From assembly GCF_013008635.1 (NCBI RefSeq), contig NZ_CP053096.1, positions 248,001-312,000 of the forward strand: 64,000 bases of DNA, written 5' to 3'. The stretch comes from Mycoplasma miroungigenitalium (GTDB taxonomy: Bacteria; Bacillota_I; Bacilli_A; Mycoplasmatales; Metamycoplasmataceae). The position numbers were made by a program, and so were the translations under genes. Positions within the stretch are counted from its first letter, which is position 1, and each line of letters opens with the position of its first letter. Below, piece after piece: positions 32,077 through 41,564 of this stretch. Below the pieces are notes generated by a model, which had not been told where the DNA came from, searched no databases, and saw nothing but the letters and a program-made list of their open reading frames with translations.

Positions 32077-32116
32077 ATAAAAGTTGATGGATATTAATTT
32101 TCGCATCAACTTTTAT
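32077..32116. terminator. Bidirectional terminator between restriction and methyltransferase genes
   Basis: A perfect 13-bp inverted repeat, ATAAAAGTTGATG (32077-32089) and its complement (32104-32116), with a 14-base loop. It serves both convergent genes. Confidence 0.8.
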
Positions 32117-33265
32117 TATAAAATTTTATATTTTTCTAAATATTTAATCATCTCATTTGCAACAGATTCAATAACATTAATACAAACTGAATTTCCAAAT
32201 TGTTTATATGACTGTGTTCTTGTGACTGGTATTATGAAATCTTCAGGAAATCCCTGAAGTCTAGCACATTCTCTAGGAGTTAACATTCTTGGATTTTTAT
32301 TACCCTGTTCAATCAATGCTTCGCTTCCGTCTTTATAATATCTTGCACTTATAGTGTGAGTGTATTTACTCTTTGTATTAAACAAACAAAATCCAAATCC
32401 ATTTCCTTTTTGTTTGTTATCTTTTTTTCGTTTAAGGTGCCCTTCGTAAAGCTTGTCAGATATTGTATATTTTTCAGGGACATTATTTTCTAAAATATTG
32501 CCTACACATACATTATCATCAACAAAACCAACCGGATACTTGAATTCATCAAATTCTTGTGGAAGATACTCTTTGTTAAAACCAACAATTATTATGCGTT
32601 CTCTGTTTTGAGGCACACCAAAATGATATGCATTCAATACTTTAGGTTCAGGAACATAGTAATTTAATTCTTTAAGAATGTTAAGAATTGTGTTTATAGT
32701 ATTCCCTTTATCATGACTTCTGAGTTGTTTGACATTTTCTAACATAAATGCTTTAGGTTTTTTTTTTAAGAATTTCTGCAATATTGAAGAAAAGAGTTCC
32801 CCGCGCATCCTCAAATCCTCGTTTTAATCCTGCTTGTGAAAATGGTTGACAAGGAAAACCTCCTAACAAAATATCATGATCTGGTATTAACTTTGGATTT
32901 ATTTGAGTAATATCACCAGCTGGAACTTCACCGTAATTTATTCTGTATGTTTTTTGTGCAAACTTATCTCATTCGGATGAAAACACGGTTTTTCCTCCGA
33001 CTCTTTGAAATCCCAATCTAATCCCGCCAATTCCAGCAAACAAGTCAATCTGAGTAAATTTTTGCTTTACCGGATTTTTATACTTTGCCCGTGTTGGAAA
33101 ACTCATAATCTTTTTGTATATTACATCTGGAATGTTTTCCAATCCTTCTTCTCAGAATTTAAGTTTTTTTTCTTCTTCCTTTGAAAATCCTAAAGCGTCA
33201 GAGAATTCTTTACGAGTAATATCCAACTTTAGCCTTTTGGCTTTTATATTTCAACTTCTATGCAA
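32116..33265 (-). pseudogene. DNA (cytosine-5) methyltransferase of the R-M locus, frameshifted in an A10 tract
   Basis: All catalytic motifs of a C5 methyltransferase are present: motif I DLFAGIGGIRLGF, motif IV GGFPCQPFSQAG (catalytic Cys), motif VI LENVKQL, motif VIII QNRERIIIVGF, motif IX RECARLQGFPEDF, motif X FGNSV. The first 165 codons from TTG 33265 are open, then the frame shifts at a run of ten A (32758-32767 on the plus strand as T) and stops at 32753. With nine A the protein would read ILKKKPKAFMLENV, as in relatives, about 383 residues. The TTG start has AGGAGG 9 nt upstream. Residues ~6-50 (IKAKRLKLDITRKEF...) look like the helix-turn-helix N-terminus of autoregulating methyltransferases such as M.SsoII and M.EcoRII. 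It may be phase-variable rather than dead. Confidence 0.85.
32758..32767 (-). repeat. A10 homopolymer at the frameshift site of the methyltransferase
   Basis: Ten consecutive A on the coding strand. Nine would keep the methyltransferase in frame; ten give a stop five codons after the run begins. This is a typical length for slipped-strand variation in mycoplasmas. Confidence 0.8.
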
Positions 33266-33410
33266 GAATCTATACCTCCTATTTTTTAAATTAATCATTT
33301 AAAATACTTTTGTGCAGCTTAGCAAGTACTACCCTGTATTTTAATTTCAATTAATACTGATTTACACATAAACTATAGTTACGTTATTATTCTCATATAA
33401 TCTCAATATG

Positions 33411-33423
33411 GTGCAAAGTGCAC
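33411..33423. promoter_or_regulatory. Perfect dyad, candidate operator of the R-M locus
   Basis: GTGCA-AAG-TGCAC. On the minus strand it contains TTGCAC, usable as a -35 box for transcription toward the methyltransferase. This placement suits a repressor site for the methyltransferase N-terminal DNA-binding segment (inference). Confidence 0.35.
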
Positions 33424-33435
33424 AATAAAACGTAT

Positions 33436-33567
33436 TTATTTCCTTGATATACAATCAACAATTACCCCCCTTAATCTACTATTTATATTACCATTTTTAT
33501 TCCGTAAAATCAACCGAATAAGAAGAATAATTGCGATTAATATTGTTCCATAGTAAACACTAAACAT
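33436..33567 (-). CDS. Possible 43-residue membrane peptide
   Basis: ATG 33567 to TAA 33436, no UGA or rare features. Residues 3-21 are hydrophobic (YYGTILIAIILLIRLIL) and followed by a basic tail. No Shine-Dalgarno site. It could be chance in AT-rich DNA or the remains of a larger gene. Listed because it is the only candidate in a long non-coding stretch. Confidence 0.18.
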   Translation of the reverse strand: MFSVYYGTILIAIILLIRLILRNKNGNINSRLRGVIVDCISRK

Positions 33568-33776
33568 TTTGGTTGGAATTGTGGAATTGTTGTGTCATAA
33601 ATGATATTTATTCCTTAGTAAAATTCTCAAATATTAATTATTGTCTAATCAATTTCGGTTTCATTAAAGTTATTAAAGTTTCTTTCAAGCACAAAAGATA
33701 AATCTTATTTTAACCTAAATACAGTTTTTATATTTGAAAACAATAATGTAATTTTCTTTTTGGGACAATATTGTAA

Positions 33777-33806
33777 TAAAAAACTCACTAGTAAATAGCG
33801 AGTTAA
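33777..33806 (-). terminator. Terminator of the gpmI-HAD pair
   Basis: Imperfect stem AACTCGCTA/CTAGTGAGTT followed by T6 on the minus strand, just past the HAD stop. Confidence 0.6.
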
Positions 33807-33809
33807 AAA

Positions 33810-34694
33810 TTAATAATTAAATTTTTTTCTTTGTTTTTCCTTGTATGAATTTACTCTATCTAAAACATCAGACTTCATTTTGTCATTTTTTGTTCTATAA
33901 ACGTAATCTATAATCGCTTCGGAAAGACCGTTTTGTTTACAATCCGAAGTATAAAGGGAAACCTTAGATTTTACATAATCTGAAGCATTATCCATGGCAT
34001 AACCATATCCTACTTTTGATAACATAGATAGATCATTTTTACTGTCGCCAATAGCCATAACATATTTTAATTCTGTATTAAAAATGTTGTTACACATTCA
34101 TTCAACAGCTGACCCTTTCGAAACATCTTTAGCAGTTATTTCAATAAAATCAAACAAGAAAACCATTTCAATATCAAGATTCATTGAATCGAGTTCTTTA
34201 TAAATTTGTTCAATACAATGAACCGGTTCCAAAATTTCAATTTTAAAAATGTCTTCAATCTTTGGCATAGGTTCTGAGTCATAATTAAAATCATTAAACT
34301 CAGATAAAAATTTCTTAGTGTTATTAGAAACTTTATAAATTCCAAATCCGTTTTCGTTGTTTCAAGAAATTCCGCCATTATATTTTTCAACAACTGACAT
34401 TATTTTAGATAGCGCGGAATTAGAAATTGTTTTTTTATAAAGATATTTTGATTCATGAGTATCATAAATTTCAGCTCCGTTTGAGGTAATTAAATATCTA
34501 GATTCAAATTCTCTGGTTAAATCCTTCATTTTTTGAAAAAGAGGATTGCCAGTGGTTATTACAAATTCAACATCTTCAACCTTTGCGTTAATTATTGTTC
34601 TCTTATTTTCGGGAGTTATGATACGTGTTGGATACTCGTAAATTGTGCCGTCAACATCGCTAAAAACTACTCTTTTAAACTTATTTTCCGTCAT
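33810..34694 (-). CDS. HAD-superfamily (Cof-like) hydrolase
   Basis: 294 residues with UGA as Trp in the cap region (after residue 110) and before the C-terminal domain. Motif I FSDVDGTIYE has the two catalytic aspartates; FVITTGNP is motif II; the Lys in SKGSAVEW and AIGDSKNDLSM are motifs III and IV. This is a Cof-type phosphatase, paralogous to the one at 7.5 kb but without its N-terminal extension. It begins 2 nt after the gpmI stop, so is cotranscribed with it. Substrate unknown. Confidence 0.9.
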
Positions 34695-34695
34695 A

Positions 34696-36186
34696 TTAAA
34701 TTAAAGGATTCTCAGTCATTTCTTTCGGAATCTCAATACCCATGTATTTAAGAACTGTTGGCGCTATATTTCCTAATTTACCATCCGACAATTCAACATT
34801 TTTGTCAGTGCAAACTAACATAACGGGATTATCTGTATGTTTGGTAGCTGGTCCGCCTTTTTTGTCAATCATTACTTCAGAGTTACCATGGTCAGCTGTA
34901 ATGAATAATGTTACATTATTGTTGTTAGCTCATTCTAATACTCTAGCTAATTGAGTATCAAGTCATTCAATTGCTTCGATTGTAGCATTCAATACTCCAG
35001 TGTGACCGACCATATCTGGATTGGCATAATTCATGATAACTAAATCATTTTCCAGCCCGTGTGCAATTAGTTGGTTAGTAATTTCCTCAGCACTCATTTT
35101 AGGGGCTAAATCGTATGTTTTGACCTTTAAAGAATCGACCATTATACGTGATGAATTGTCATATACGACGTCAACACCACCGTCCATAAAATATGTGACA
35201 TGCGAGTACTTTTGAGTTTCAGCTAATCTTAATTGTTTTAATCCGGCATTAGCTATTACGGCGCCAATTGGATTTACAACTTTCATCTCTTCGATTGCTA
35301 CTTGACTATTAATACCTTCGTATTTCATCATAGATACAAAATTATCTAATTTAACCGCGTTAAGACAATTATATTCGAATAAATCCGAACCTATAAAGCA
35401 GTGAGATAACTGTCTTGCTCTGTCAGGTCTGAAATTGAAGAAAATAACTGAATCGTTTTCTTCAACAAATAACCCATTTTCACTAGCGGCAGGAATTAAA
35501 AATTCATCAGTAACATTTTTACCATACATACTGTTAACATATTCAACTGCGTTAGAAAATTTGTTGTCAGTATTACCTCTTATTGCATCAAAATGAAGTT
35601 GAATACGGTCGAACATTTTATCTCTGTCCATACCATAATAACGACCCCCGATTGAAGAAATTTTGAATGAATATTCATTACAAATTTCTTGTAGACGATT
35701 TAAAGAATTGAGTATTGATTTTGGCGCTACATCACGACCATCGCCAATCGCATGAATAGAAACATTTTTCAATCCTTTTTGATGTGCTAATTCAATTAAA
35801 GCAAATAAATGATCTTCATGTGAGTGGACGCCACCGTCGCTTAATAATCCAACTAAATGCAAAGTCTTACCTGACTTTTTGACATCATCCATCACCTTGT
35901 TTAAAACCTCGATATTATTAAAATCACCAGTTTTTATCGCATGATTTATTAAGCTTAAACCAGTATATACAACCCTACCTGCGCCAATGTTTAAATGACC
36001 AACTTCTGAATTCCCCATTTGTCCTGCTGGCAAACCCACAAATTCGCCCGAGGCTTGAATTAAGGAATGAGGATATTGATTTAAAAATTTATCTAGAGTT
36101 GGAGTCTTAGCTAAGTCGAAGGCATTACCTTCGTATTTTTTTCCTAAACCCAACCCGTCTATTACTATTAATACTGTCTTTTTCAT
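34696..36186 (-). CDS. gpmI: 2,3-bisphosphoglycerate-independent phosphoglycerate mutase
   Basis: Interconverts 3- and 2-phosphoglycerate in glycolysis using two Mn2+ and a phosphoserine. 496 residues with a UGA Trp at 34963. VIDGLGLG holds the first metal ligand; the catalytic Ser is in GQMGNSEVGH near residue 62; the C-terminal TADHGNSE and KHTDNPV hold further metal ligands. AAGGAGA lies just before ATG 36186. It is first in a two-gene unit with the HAD hydrolase. Confidence 0.96.
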
Positions 36187-36376
36187 TTTTCTCCTTATTT
36201 TTTATTTCTTAATAACATTTTAATATTTTTTACATATTTATTCCATATATTTATTTTACACACTAAAATAAGGTGGTATTTATATCATTTTTTAATTGTA
36301 TTTAACTTTGCTAGAAAAATATTTTTAATAATTTGGGACATAATAAATTTAATATTAATATAATTAAATAACTATT

Positions 36377-36386
36377 GGGGGGGGGG
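36377..36386 (+). repeat. G10 tract at the ribosome-binding position of dnaX
   Basis: Ten consecutive G ending 5 nt before ATG 36392 in a genome of very low GC. It replaces the expected Shine-Dalgarno sequence. Confidence 0.85.
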
Positions 36387-36391
36387 TGAAA

Positions 36392-38251
36392 ATGGTTTAC
36401 AAGGCATTATATCGTAAATATAGACCAAGAACTTTTAGCGAAGTTAAAGGGCAAGATCATATTGTTCAAACACTTAGAAATATAATTTTAAATCACAAGG
36501 TTAGCCACGCTTATCTATTTGCAGGGCCGAGAGGTGTTGGTAAAACATCAGTTGCCAAAATCTTTGCAGCAACATTAAATTGTGGGCACGGTAATGATTT
36601 AACACAAATTTGTGATATTTGTCTTAACAAAGTTGACCAAAACTTTGACATCATCGAAATGGATGCTGCGTCAAATAATGGTGTTAAAGAAATTAGAGAC
36701 CTAAGAGATAAAATCCAAAACTCGCCCGCACACGGGAAATATAAGGTTTATATAGTCGATGAAGTTCATATGCTATCCAAAGGGGCATTTAACGCATTGT
36801 TAAAAACACTTGAAGAACCGCCTGCACATGCTATATTTATTTTGGCTACTACCGATCCTCAAAAAATTCCTTTGACAATTTTGTCTAGAGTTCAAAGATA
36901 CAACTTTAGAAAAATTCCTACAAAAGTAATTACAGAACAATTACAACATGTTTTAGCTGATGAAAATGTAGGATTTGAACCTAGTGCGCTAAACTATATA
37001 GCTAGACTAGCAACTGGTGGAATGAGAGATGCTTTATCAATCGCTGATCAAGCATTGGCTTATGGTAATGGAAATATTCATTTAGATGATATAGTTTTTG
37101 CGTTTGGTATTTCTTCTAACGAAAATCTAATTAATATAATTAATCTTCTTTATGAAGGCAACATTAAAGAAGTTTTACATATTTTTGAATCATTGAAATC
37201 AGGCGGATTGGATTCGAACCAATTTATGTTGGGCCTTATAAACACTTTCAAGGATTTCATTATTTATGAAAAAACAGGCGACATCAAATTGCTTGAATTA
37301 CTAAATGAACAAGAATTGAATGAATTGGACATTGATTTAGATTTCGCATTAGAAAAATCAGAATTACTTTATAAGCTTTATAAAGATTTAATGTATGCCG
37401 ACTCTCCATTTCAATTAATTGAATTAAATCTTTTAAAAATGTCTAATGATACTGTAGAACCAGTTAAAAAAGAAAAAGAACAGACATCTAATATTAAAAC
37501 AAATCCTAATGATAATTTACAAAAACAAGGAGATGAAATGATTACGCCTTTAAACAATAAAGATAGACAAGAAGATACCATAAAAACCGCATTAGAAGAA
37601 AGCCGCGAAATGATTTTAGAAACTAACGATGAGTTAGGCGATACCCAAACTATCAATAATGATATTTTAAACTCTGCAAATGATTTTGATTTTGATGATG
37701 ATGGTTTAATATCCACTTCAGAAATCACATTAGATGATGAATTAATAAAACCTCACGATATTATTGTGCCAAATTTTTCTAGAAATTATGCTTCAAAAAC
37801 ATCATTCGAAACCACTCTAACAGATGATGAATTAAAAAACTTATTATTACTTTCTGATATGACTTATATAAAACAATTAAATGACAGCATTAATGTTTTA
37901 AAGAAATTGTCTATTGATAAAGTGTATGACCCATATATAGAGGTTTTAAGTGGACTTACAATTCTGGCCGCCAATGATAATTTCATGTTATTAAATACGA
38001 ACGATGCCTCAAAACTTAATTATTTAAACGATGTTTCACATGACTATAATTTCCAAGAATTTATTAAAAAATATTTAAATTCTTATAAACATATATTTTT
38101 GATTAAAGATAGAACAAGATATAAAGACATATCAAAAGCTTTAATCAAAGAAATTAACGAAGGAATTACAACACAACCAATTCCATTAAAACCAATAAAA
38201 ATTAATAAAGCTCAAACACCAACAAGTTTACTGTTTGAAACACTAAAATAA
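36392..38251 (+). CDS. dnaX: DNA polymerase III subunits gamma/tau
   Basis: Clamp-loader ATPase and organiser of the replisome. 619 residues. Walker A GPRGVGKTS near residue 43-51, zinc-binding cysteines in CGHGNDLTQICDIC, Walker B VDEVHML and sensor LEEPPAH. The C-terminal 250 residues are an acidic linker and tau-like tail. ATG 36392 is chosen over the GTG at 36386, which is part of the G-run. It heads the operon dnaX-ybaB-recR-tmk-holB-rsmI, the standard Firmicutes order. Confidence 0.95.
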   Translation: MVYKALYRKYRPRTFSEVKGQDHIVQTLRNIILNHKVSHAYLFAGPRGVGKTSVAKIFAATLNCGHGNDLTQICDICLNKVDQNFDIIEMDAASNNGVKEIRDLRDKIQNSPAHGKYKVYIVDEVHMLSKGAFNALLKTLEEPPAHAIFILATTDPQKIPLTILSRVQRYNFRKIPTKVITEQLQHVLADENVGFEPSALNYIARLATGGMRDALSIADQALAYGNGNIHLDDIVFAFGISSNENLINIINLLYEGNIKEVLHIFESLKSGGLDSNQFMLGLINTFKDFIIYEKTGDIKLLELLNEQELNELDIDLDFALEKSELLYKLYKDLMYADSPFQLIELNLLKMSNDTVEPVKKEKEQTSNIKTNPNDNLQKQGDEMITPLNNKDRQEDTIKTALEESREMILETNDELGDTQTINNDILNSANDFDFDDDGLISTSEITLDDELIKPHDIIVPNFSRNYASKTSFETTLTDDELKNLLLLSDMTYIKQLNDSINVLKKLSIDKVYDPYIEVLSGLTILAANDNFMLLNTNDASKLNYLNDVSHDYNFQEFIKKYLNSYKHIFLIKDRTRYKDISKALIKEINEGITTQPIPLKPIKINKAQTPTSLLFETLK

Positions 38252-38262
38252 AGGAGGTCAAT

Positions 38263-38553
38263 ATGGACCAAGGAATGTTAAGAAAAATGCAAAAATTGCA
38301 AAAAGAATTAGAACAAAAAACAGAAGAATTTATGGAATTAACTTTTAGTGAAGAAAAATATGGCCTAGAAGTTATCGCAACCGGAGCTAAAAAAATTGTT
38401 TCTATCAAAATTAAAGATCAAGATTTATTAGACCCCGAGGATGCTCAAACATTAGAAGATTTAATGACATTAGTTATTAATCAATTATTTACTAAAATTG
38501 ATGAAGAACAAGAAAAATTGATGCCACAAATGCCTAATGGCTTTGGCTTCTAA
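38263..38553 (+). CDS. ybaB: YbaB/EbfC nucleoid-associated protein
   Basis: 96 residues. MLRKMQKLQKELEQK at the N-terminus and the central sheet are typical of this small DNA-binding dimer found between dnaX and recR. AAAGGAGG lies 6 nt before the ATG. Its stop overlaps the recR start by one base (TAATG). Confidence 0.93.
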   Translation: MDQGMLRKMQKLQKELEQKTEEFMELTFSEEKYGLEVIATGAKKIVSIKIKDQDLLDPEDAQTLEDLMTLVINQLFTKIDEEQEKLMPQMPNGFGF

Positions 38554-39137
38554 TGAAAATAGATACACTAGAAAAAGCTAATGAAGTTTTTAAAAAAATA
38601 CCTGGAATTAGTAAAAAACAGGCCGAAAAAATCAGTTCATTTATTTTGAATCAAAGTACTGATTTTTCAATTGAATTGGTCAATGCAATCCAAGGTATTA
38701 AAGACAATATAATTTATTGTTCACAGTGCAACTTCATTCGTGAAAATAATAAATGTCTAAATTGTGATGACCCTTTGAAAATGAATTCATTAATGATAGT
38801 TGAAAGCATAACTACTTTAATCAAAATAGATGAAATGGGTATCTTTTTTGGTTTTTATTTCGTTTTACCAGAATTGTTGAGTGTTAAACAAAATAACGAT
38901 GATAAATATGAATATCAACAACTTTTTGAATTTATTGGTAACCACAATTTTGAAGAAATAATGATAGTCCTCTCTCCTTCACTGGAAGGTGAAATGACTA
39001 CAACTCATTTACAAAAATTATTACAAAAAAGAGGCATAAAAGCAACAAGAGCAGCAATTGGAATGCCAATGGGTTCAAATCTTGAATATCTTGACCCATT
39101 CACAATAAAACAAGCTATAAAAAACAGAAATATTTAG
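38553..39137 (+). CDS. recR: Recombination mediator RecR
   Basis: Works with RecO (and RecF) to load RecA on gapped DNA. 194 residues. The N-terminal helix-hairpin-helix has IPGISKKQAEKI; the zinc finger has CSQCNFI and CLNC; a Toprim domain follows with LSPSLEGEMTT and a C-terminal GSNLEYLD. Its TAG stop uses the first G of the G10 tract before tmk. Confidence 0.95.
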   Translation: MKIDTLEKANEVFKKIPGISKKQAEKISSFILNQSTDFSIELVNAIQGIKDNIIYCSQCNFIRENNKCLNCDDPLKMNSLMIVESITTLIKIDEMGIFFGFYFVLPELLSVKQNNDDKYEYQQLFEFIGNHNFEEIMIVLSPSLEGEMTTTHLQKLLQKRGIKATRAAIGMPMGSNLEYLDPFTIKQAIKNRNI

Positions 39138-39146
39138 GGGGGGGGG
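39137..39146 (+). repeat. G10 tract at the ribosome-binding position of tmk
   Basis: Ten consecutive G, the first being the last base of the recR stop codon, ending 4 nt before ATG 39151. Same length and placement as the tract before dnaX. Confidence 0.85.
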
Positions 39147-39150
39147 ACAT

Positions 39151-39822
39151 ATGTTTATAACATTTGAGGGGCCTGACGCCAGTGGCAAAACCACAATAAT
39201 CATTAAATTAGTTGAATACTTAACCTTAAGATTCCCTAATTTAAAATACCTAACAACTAGAGAACCCGGTGGTAAGGATTTAGTGGAAGCCGAAAAAATT
39301 AGACAAATAATTTTAGATAAAAAATCAGTATTAAGCCCTGTCGCTGAAGCTATGTTATATTCTACAAGTCGTAGAATTCACTTAGAAAGAGTTATTTGAC
39401 CAGCATTAAAAGAAAATAAGCTTGTGTTGTGTGATAGATATGTAGATAGTTTTTTTGCATATCAAGGATACGCAAGAGGCCTAGGTATCGATTATGTTAA
39501 AACAATGACTAATCTCATTATTGATAACACCATGCCAGAAATCACTATTTTCTTAAATATAACCCCCGATGATTCTAAATTAAGAATGAACCAATTGCGT
39601 TTAGTTGAAGAACATGATCGTTTAGACAATGAAACAGATTTATTTAGACAAAAAGTTTATGAAGGGTATTGAAAATTAATTAATGAAGATCCCGAAAGAT
39701 TTATAGTTGTTGATGCAAATAAATCTATTAGCGATGTACTGGACGAATTAGTTGATAAATTATTTAGTAATAAAAGATTTAGCCAATGAATAAAAGAATC
39801 AGGTGAAAATGTTAGCCAGTAA
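39151..39822 (+). CDS. tmk: Thymidylate kinase
   Basis: Phosphorylates dTMP to dTDP. 223 residues with UGA Trp codons at 39400 and 39670. FEGPDASGKTT is the P-loop, where Pro replaces the common Gly or Ile. TREPGG and CDRYVDSFFAYQG are the dTMP-binding and DRY motifs. It ends inside the holB start region with a 14-nt overlap. Confidence 0.95.
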
Positions 39823-40729
39823 TTTGACCAAAATTATTGATTCTTCTATTGAATGCAAAAAAATAAATCATTGTTATTTATTAAAAACAAGTAAAGGTGT
39901 AAATCTAGATGATAATATTATTTACATGATTAACTCATTCACGGGCTTAAACATTGAAAATCTAGATCAGTCTTCTTTGCCTTCAAATATTGTTATTGCT
40001 GATGCATCAAAATCGCAAGGTGAAGGATTAAAAAAAGATAATATTGTAGATATCTTTGAACAAAGTAACTTTTCCAATTTTCTCGAAAATGGATTAAAAA
40101 TAATAGTTTTTAAAAATATTGATTTAGCATCACATCAAGCTTTAAATACCCTATTAAAAACAATTGAAGAACCTGCAGATGATGTGGTATTTATTTTGAC
40201 GACCCAAAATATCAATCAAGTGCTAACAACTATCAAATCGCGTTCTTTTATCATAAATGTAAATAAACAAAAAAACGATATGTTACAAGACGAAATTTCA
40301 AATCTTGGGTTTGATAACGATCAAGCCTGACTTCTATCTAATGTTGTGTCTGATATATCGTTAATCTTAGAAAATAAACAATTCTATGAATTTTCTAAAA
40401 TTAATGAATTACTGGACGCTTTAATTAAATCATTTAAAAATAAAATTTCACTAATTATATTGTTGACAAAATTAAACAAACGAGAATATCATGACGATTT
40501 AGTTTTTCTAATCGAATGCTTAAAATTTATACTTACTTGGGCATGAATGCCACTTGATTTCCTTCCTAAGAAATTTCAGTCATTTGCTAAAAAAATTGCT
40601 GAAGCAGAATTCAATTACAAAAAGTGTTTTTTAGTTCTTGACAAGTTTTTAAATTCCGTTGGAACTAATGATAATTTATTTTTACAGGCAGAATCAATGT
40701 TTGTATACATATTGGAGTGTTATGAGTAA
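39809..40729 (+). CDS. holB: DNA polymerase III delta' subunit
   Basis: Clamp-loader subunit related to DnaX but lacking ATPase motifs. 306 residues with UGA Trp at 40328 and 40544. VFKNIDLASHQALNTLLKTIEEP and TTIKSRSFII are the conserved clamp-loader segments (sensor and SRC-like region). Start ATG 39809, with AGGTGA just upstream; a GTG at 39803 is possible. It overlaps tmk by 14 nt and rsmI by 8 nt. Confidence 0.9.
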
Positions 40730-41444
40730 AATCTATATTATTGGAACACCAATCGGCAATTTAAAAGACATAACCTTGAGAGCATTAGAAACATTAAAAA
40801 TTTGCGACGTAATCGCTTGCGAAGACACTCGTGTAAGTGGCAAATTATTATCATATTATGGAATTGATAAAAAATTAATTTCTTATAGCAAAATAAACGA
40901 AAAGAAGACAGCAGAATACCTTATTGAAATGTGTTTAAACGAAGAAATTAATTTAGGTCTAGTTTCAGATGCTGGAATGCCCATGGTCAGTGACCCGGGT
41001 TTTGAATTAATTTCACTTGCGAGAAAAAATAATATTGGTGTCGAATTAATCCCCGGCGTCAATGCCGCAATATCAGCGTTTGCCTTAAGCGGTCTATCAT
41101 CCACATTTGTTTTCCACGGATTTCCTAAAGAAAAAAAAGGACAAAGACAAAGCCAATTCGAATCTTTATCACCTGACTTTTCACATATCTTTTATGTCTC
41201 ACCACATAAATTAAATAATTTTCTAGATGGTTTAGAAACGGTTTGGTCAGATAAAATACTAATTTTTATCGCTAGGGAATTAACCAAAATACACGAAACT
41301 CAGTACTTTGGGAATATTAAAGACGTAAGAACTCAACTGGAGAATACAAGTCAAAAAGGCGAATTCACTATTGTTGTAAAACCTGTTGAAACTAAAAAAA
41401 TAAAAATTAATAAATATGCAGAATTTTCAAAAATCAGGAACTAG
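40722..41444 (+). CDS. rsmI: 16S rRNA 2'-O-ribose C1402 methyltransferase
   Basis: 240 residues of the tetrapyrrole-methylase fold: YIIGTPIGNLKDITLRAL at the N-terminus, CEDTRVSGKLL, GLVSDAGMPMVSDPG and ELIPGVNAAISA are RsmI signatures. It methylates C1402 in the ribosomal decoding centre using SAM. The start ATG 40722 lies 8 nt before the holB stop with GGAGTG before it, so it is coupled. It closes the replication operon, as in many Firmicutes. Confidence 0.95.
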   Translation: MSKIYIIGTPIGNLKDITLRALETLKICDVIACEDTRVSGKLLSYYGIDKKLISYSKINEKKTAEYLIEMCLNEEINLGLVSDAGMPMVSDPGFELISLARKNNIGVELIPGVNAAISAFALSGLSSTFVFHGFPKEKKGQRQSQFESLSPDFSHIFYVSPHKLNNFLDGLETVWSDKILIFIARELTKIHETQYFGNIKDVRTQLENTSQKGEFTIVVKPVETKKIKINKYAEFSKIRN

Positions 41445-41502
41445 AAATTGTTAGTTTTTGATTTTATTTATCTAATTTTAAATAATAAATTAATGTTTAG
41501 TA

Positions 41503-41508
41503 TATAAT
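41503..41508 (+). promoter_or_regulatory. -10 box before the RNase J paralogue
   Basis: TATAAT 56 nt upstream of the start codon; no clear -35. Confidence 0.45.
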
Positions 41509-41564
41509 ACGCACAACTAGAAACTTTAAAATTCAATTAAATAATTTAGCGAAATGGAGGATAT

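Larger units (their letters stand above)
33266..33809. other. 540-base non-coding stretch upstream of the methyltransferase
   Basis: No convincing long gene. It contains the dyad at 33411-33423, a plus-strand TATAAT at 33396-33401, a possible 43-codon frame on the minus strand (33436-33567), a C6 run at 33474-33479 and the HAD terminator at its right end. It is unusually long for this compact genome and may contain remnants of lost genes. Confidence 0.5.

Noticed and set aside
30925-33809. Mobile element carrying the R-M locus
   Set aside because: No transposase, integrase, terminal repeats or target duplications were seen at either flank; only the two R-M genes are present.
36386-36391. GTG as start of dnaX six nt before the ATG
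   Set aside because: The GTG shares its first base with the end of the G10 tract, leaving no spacing for ribosome binding; ATG 36392 fits the family N-terminus.
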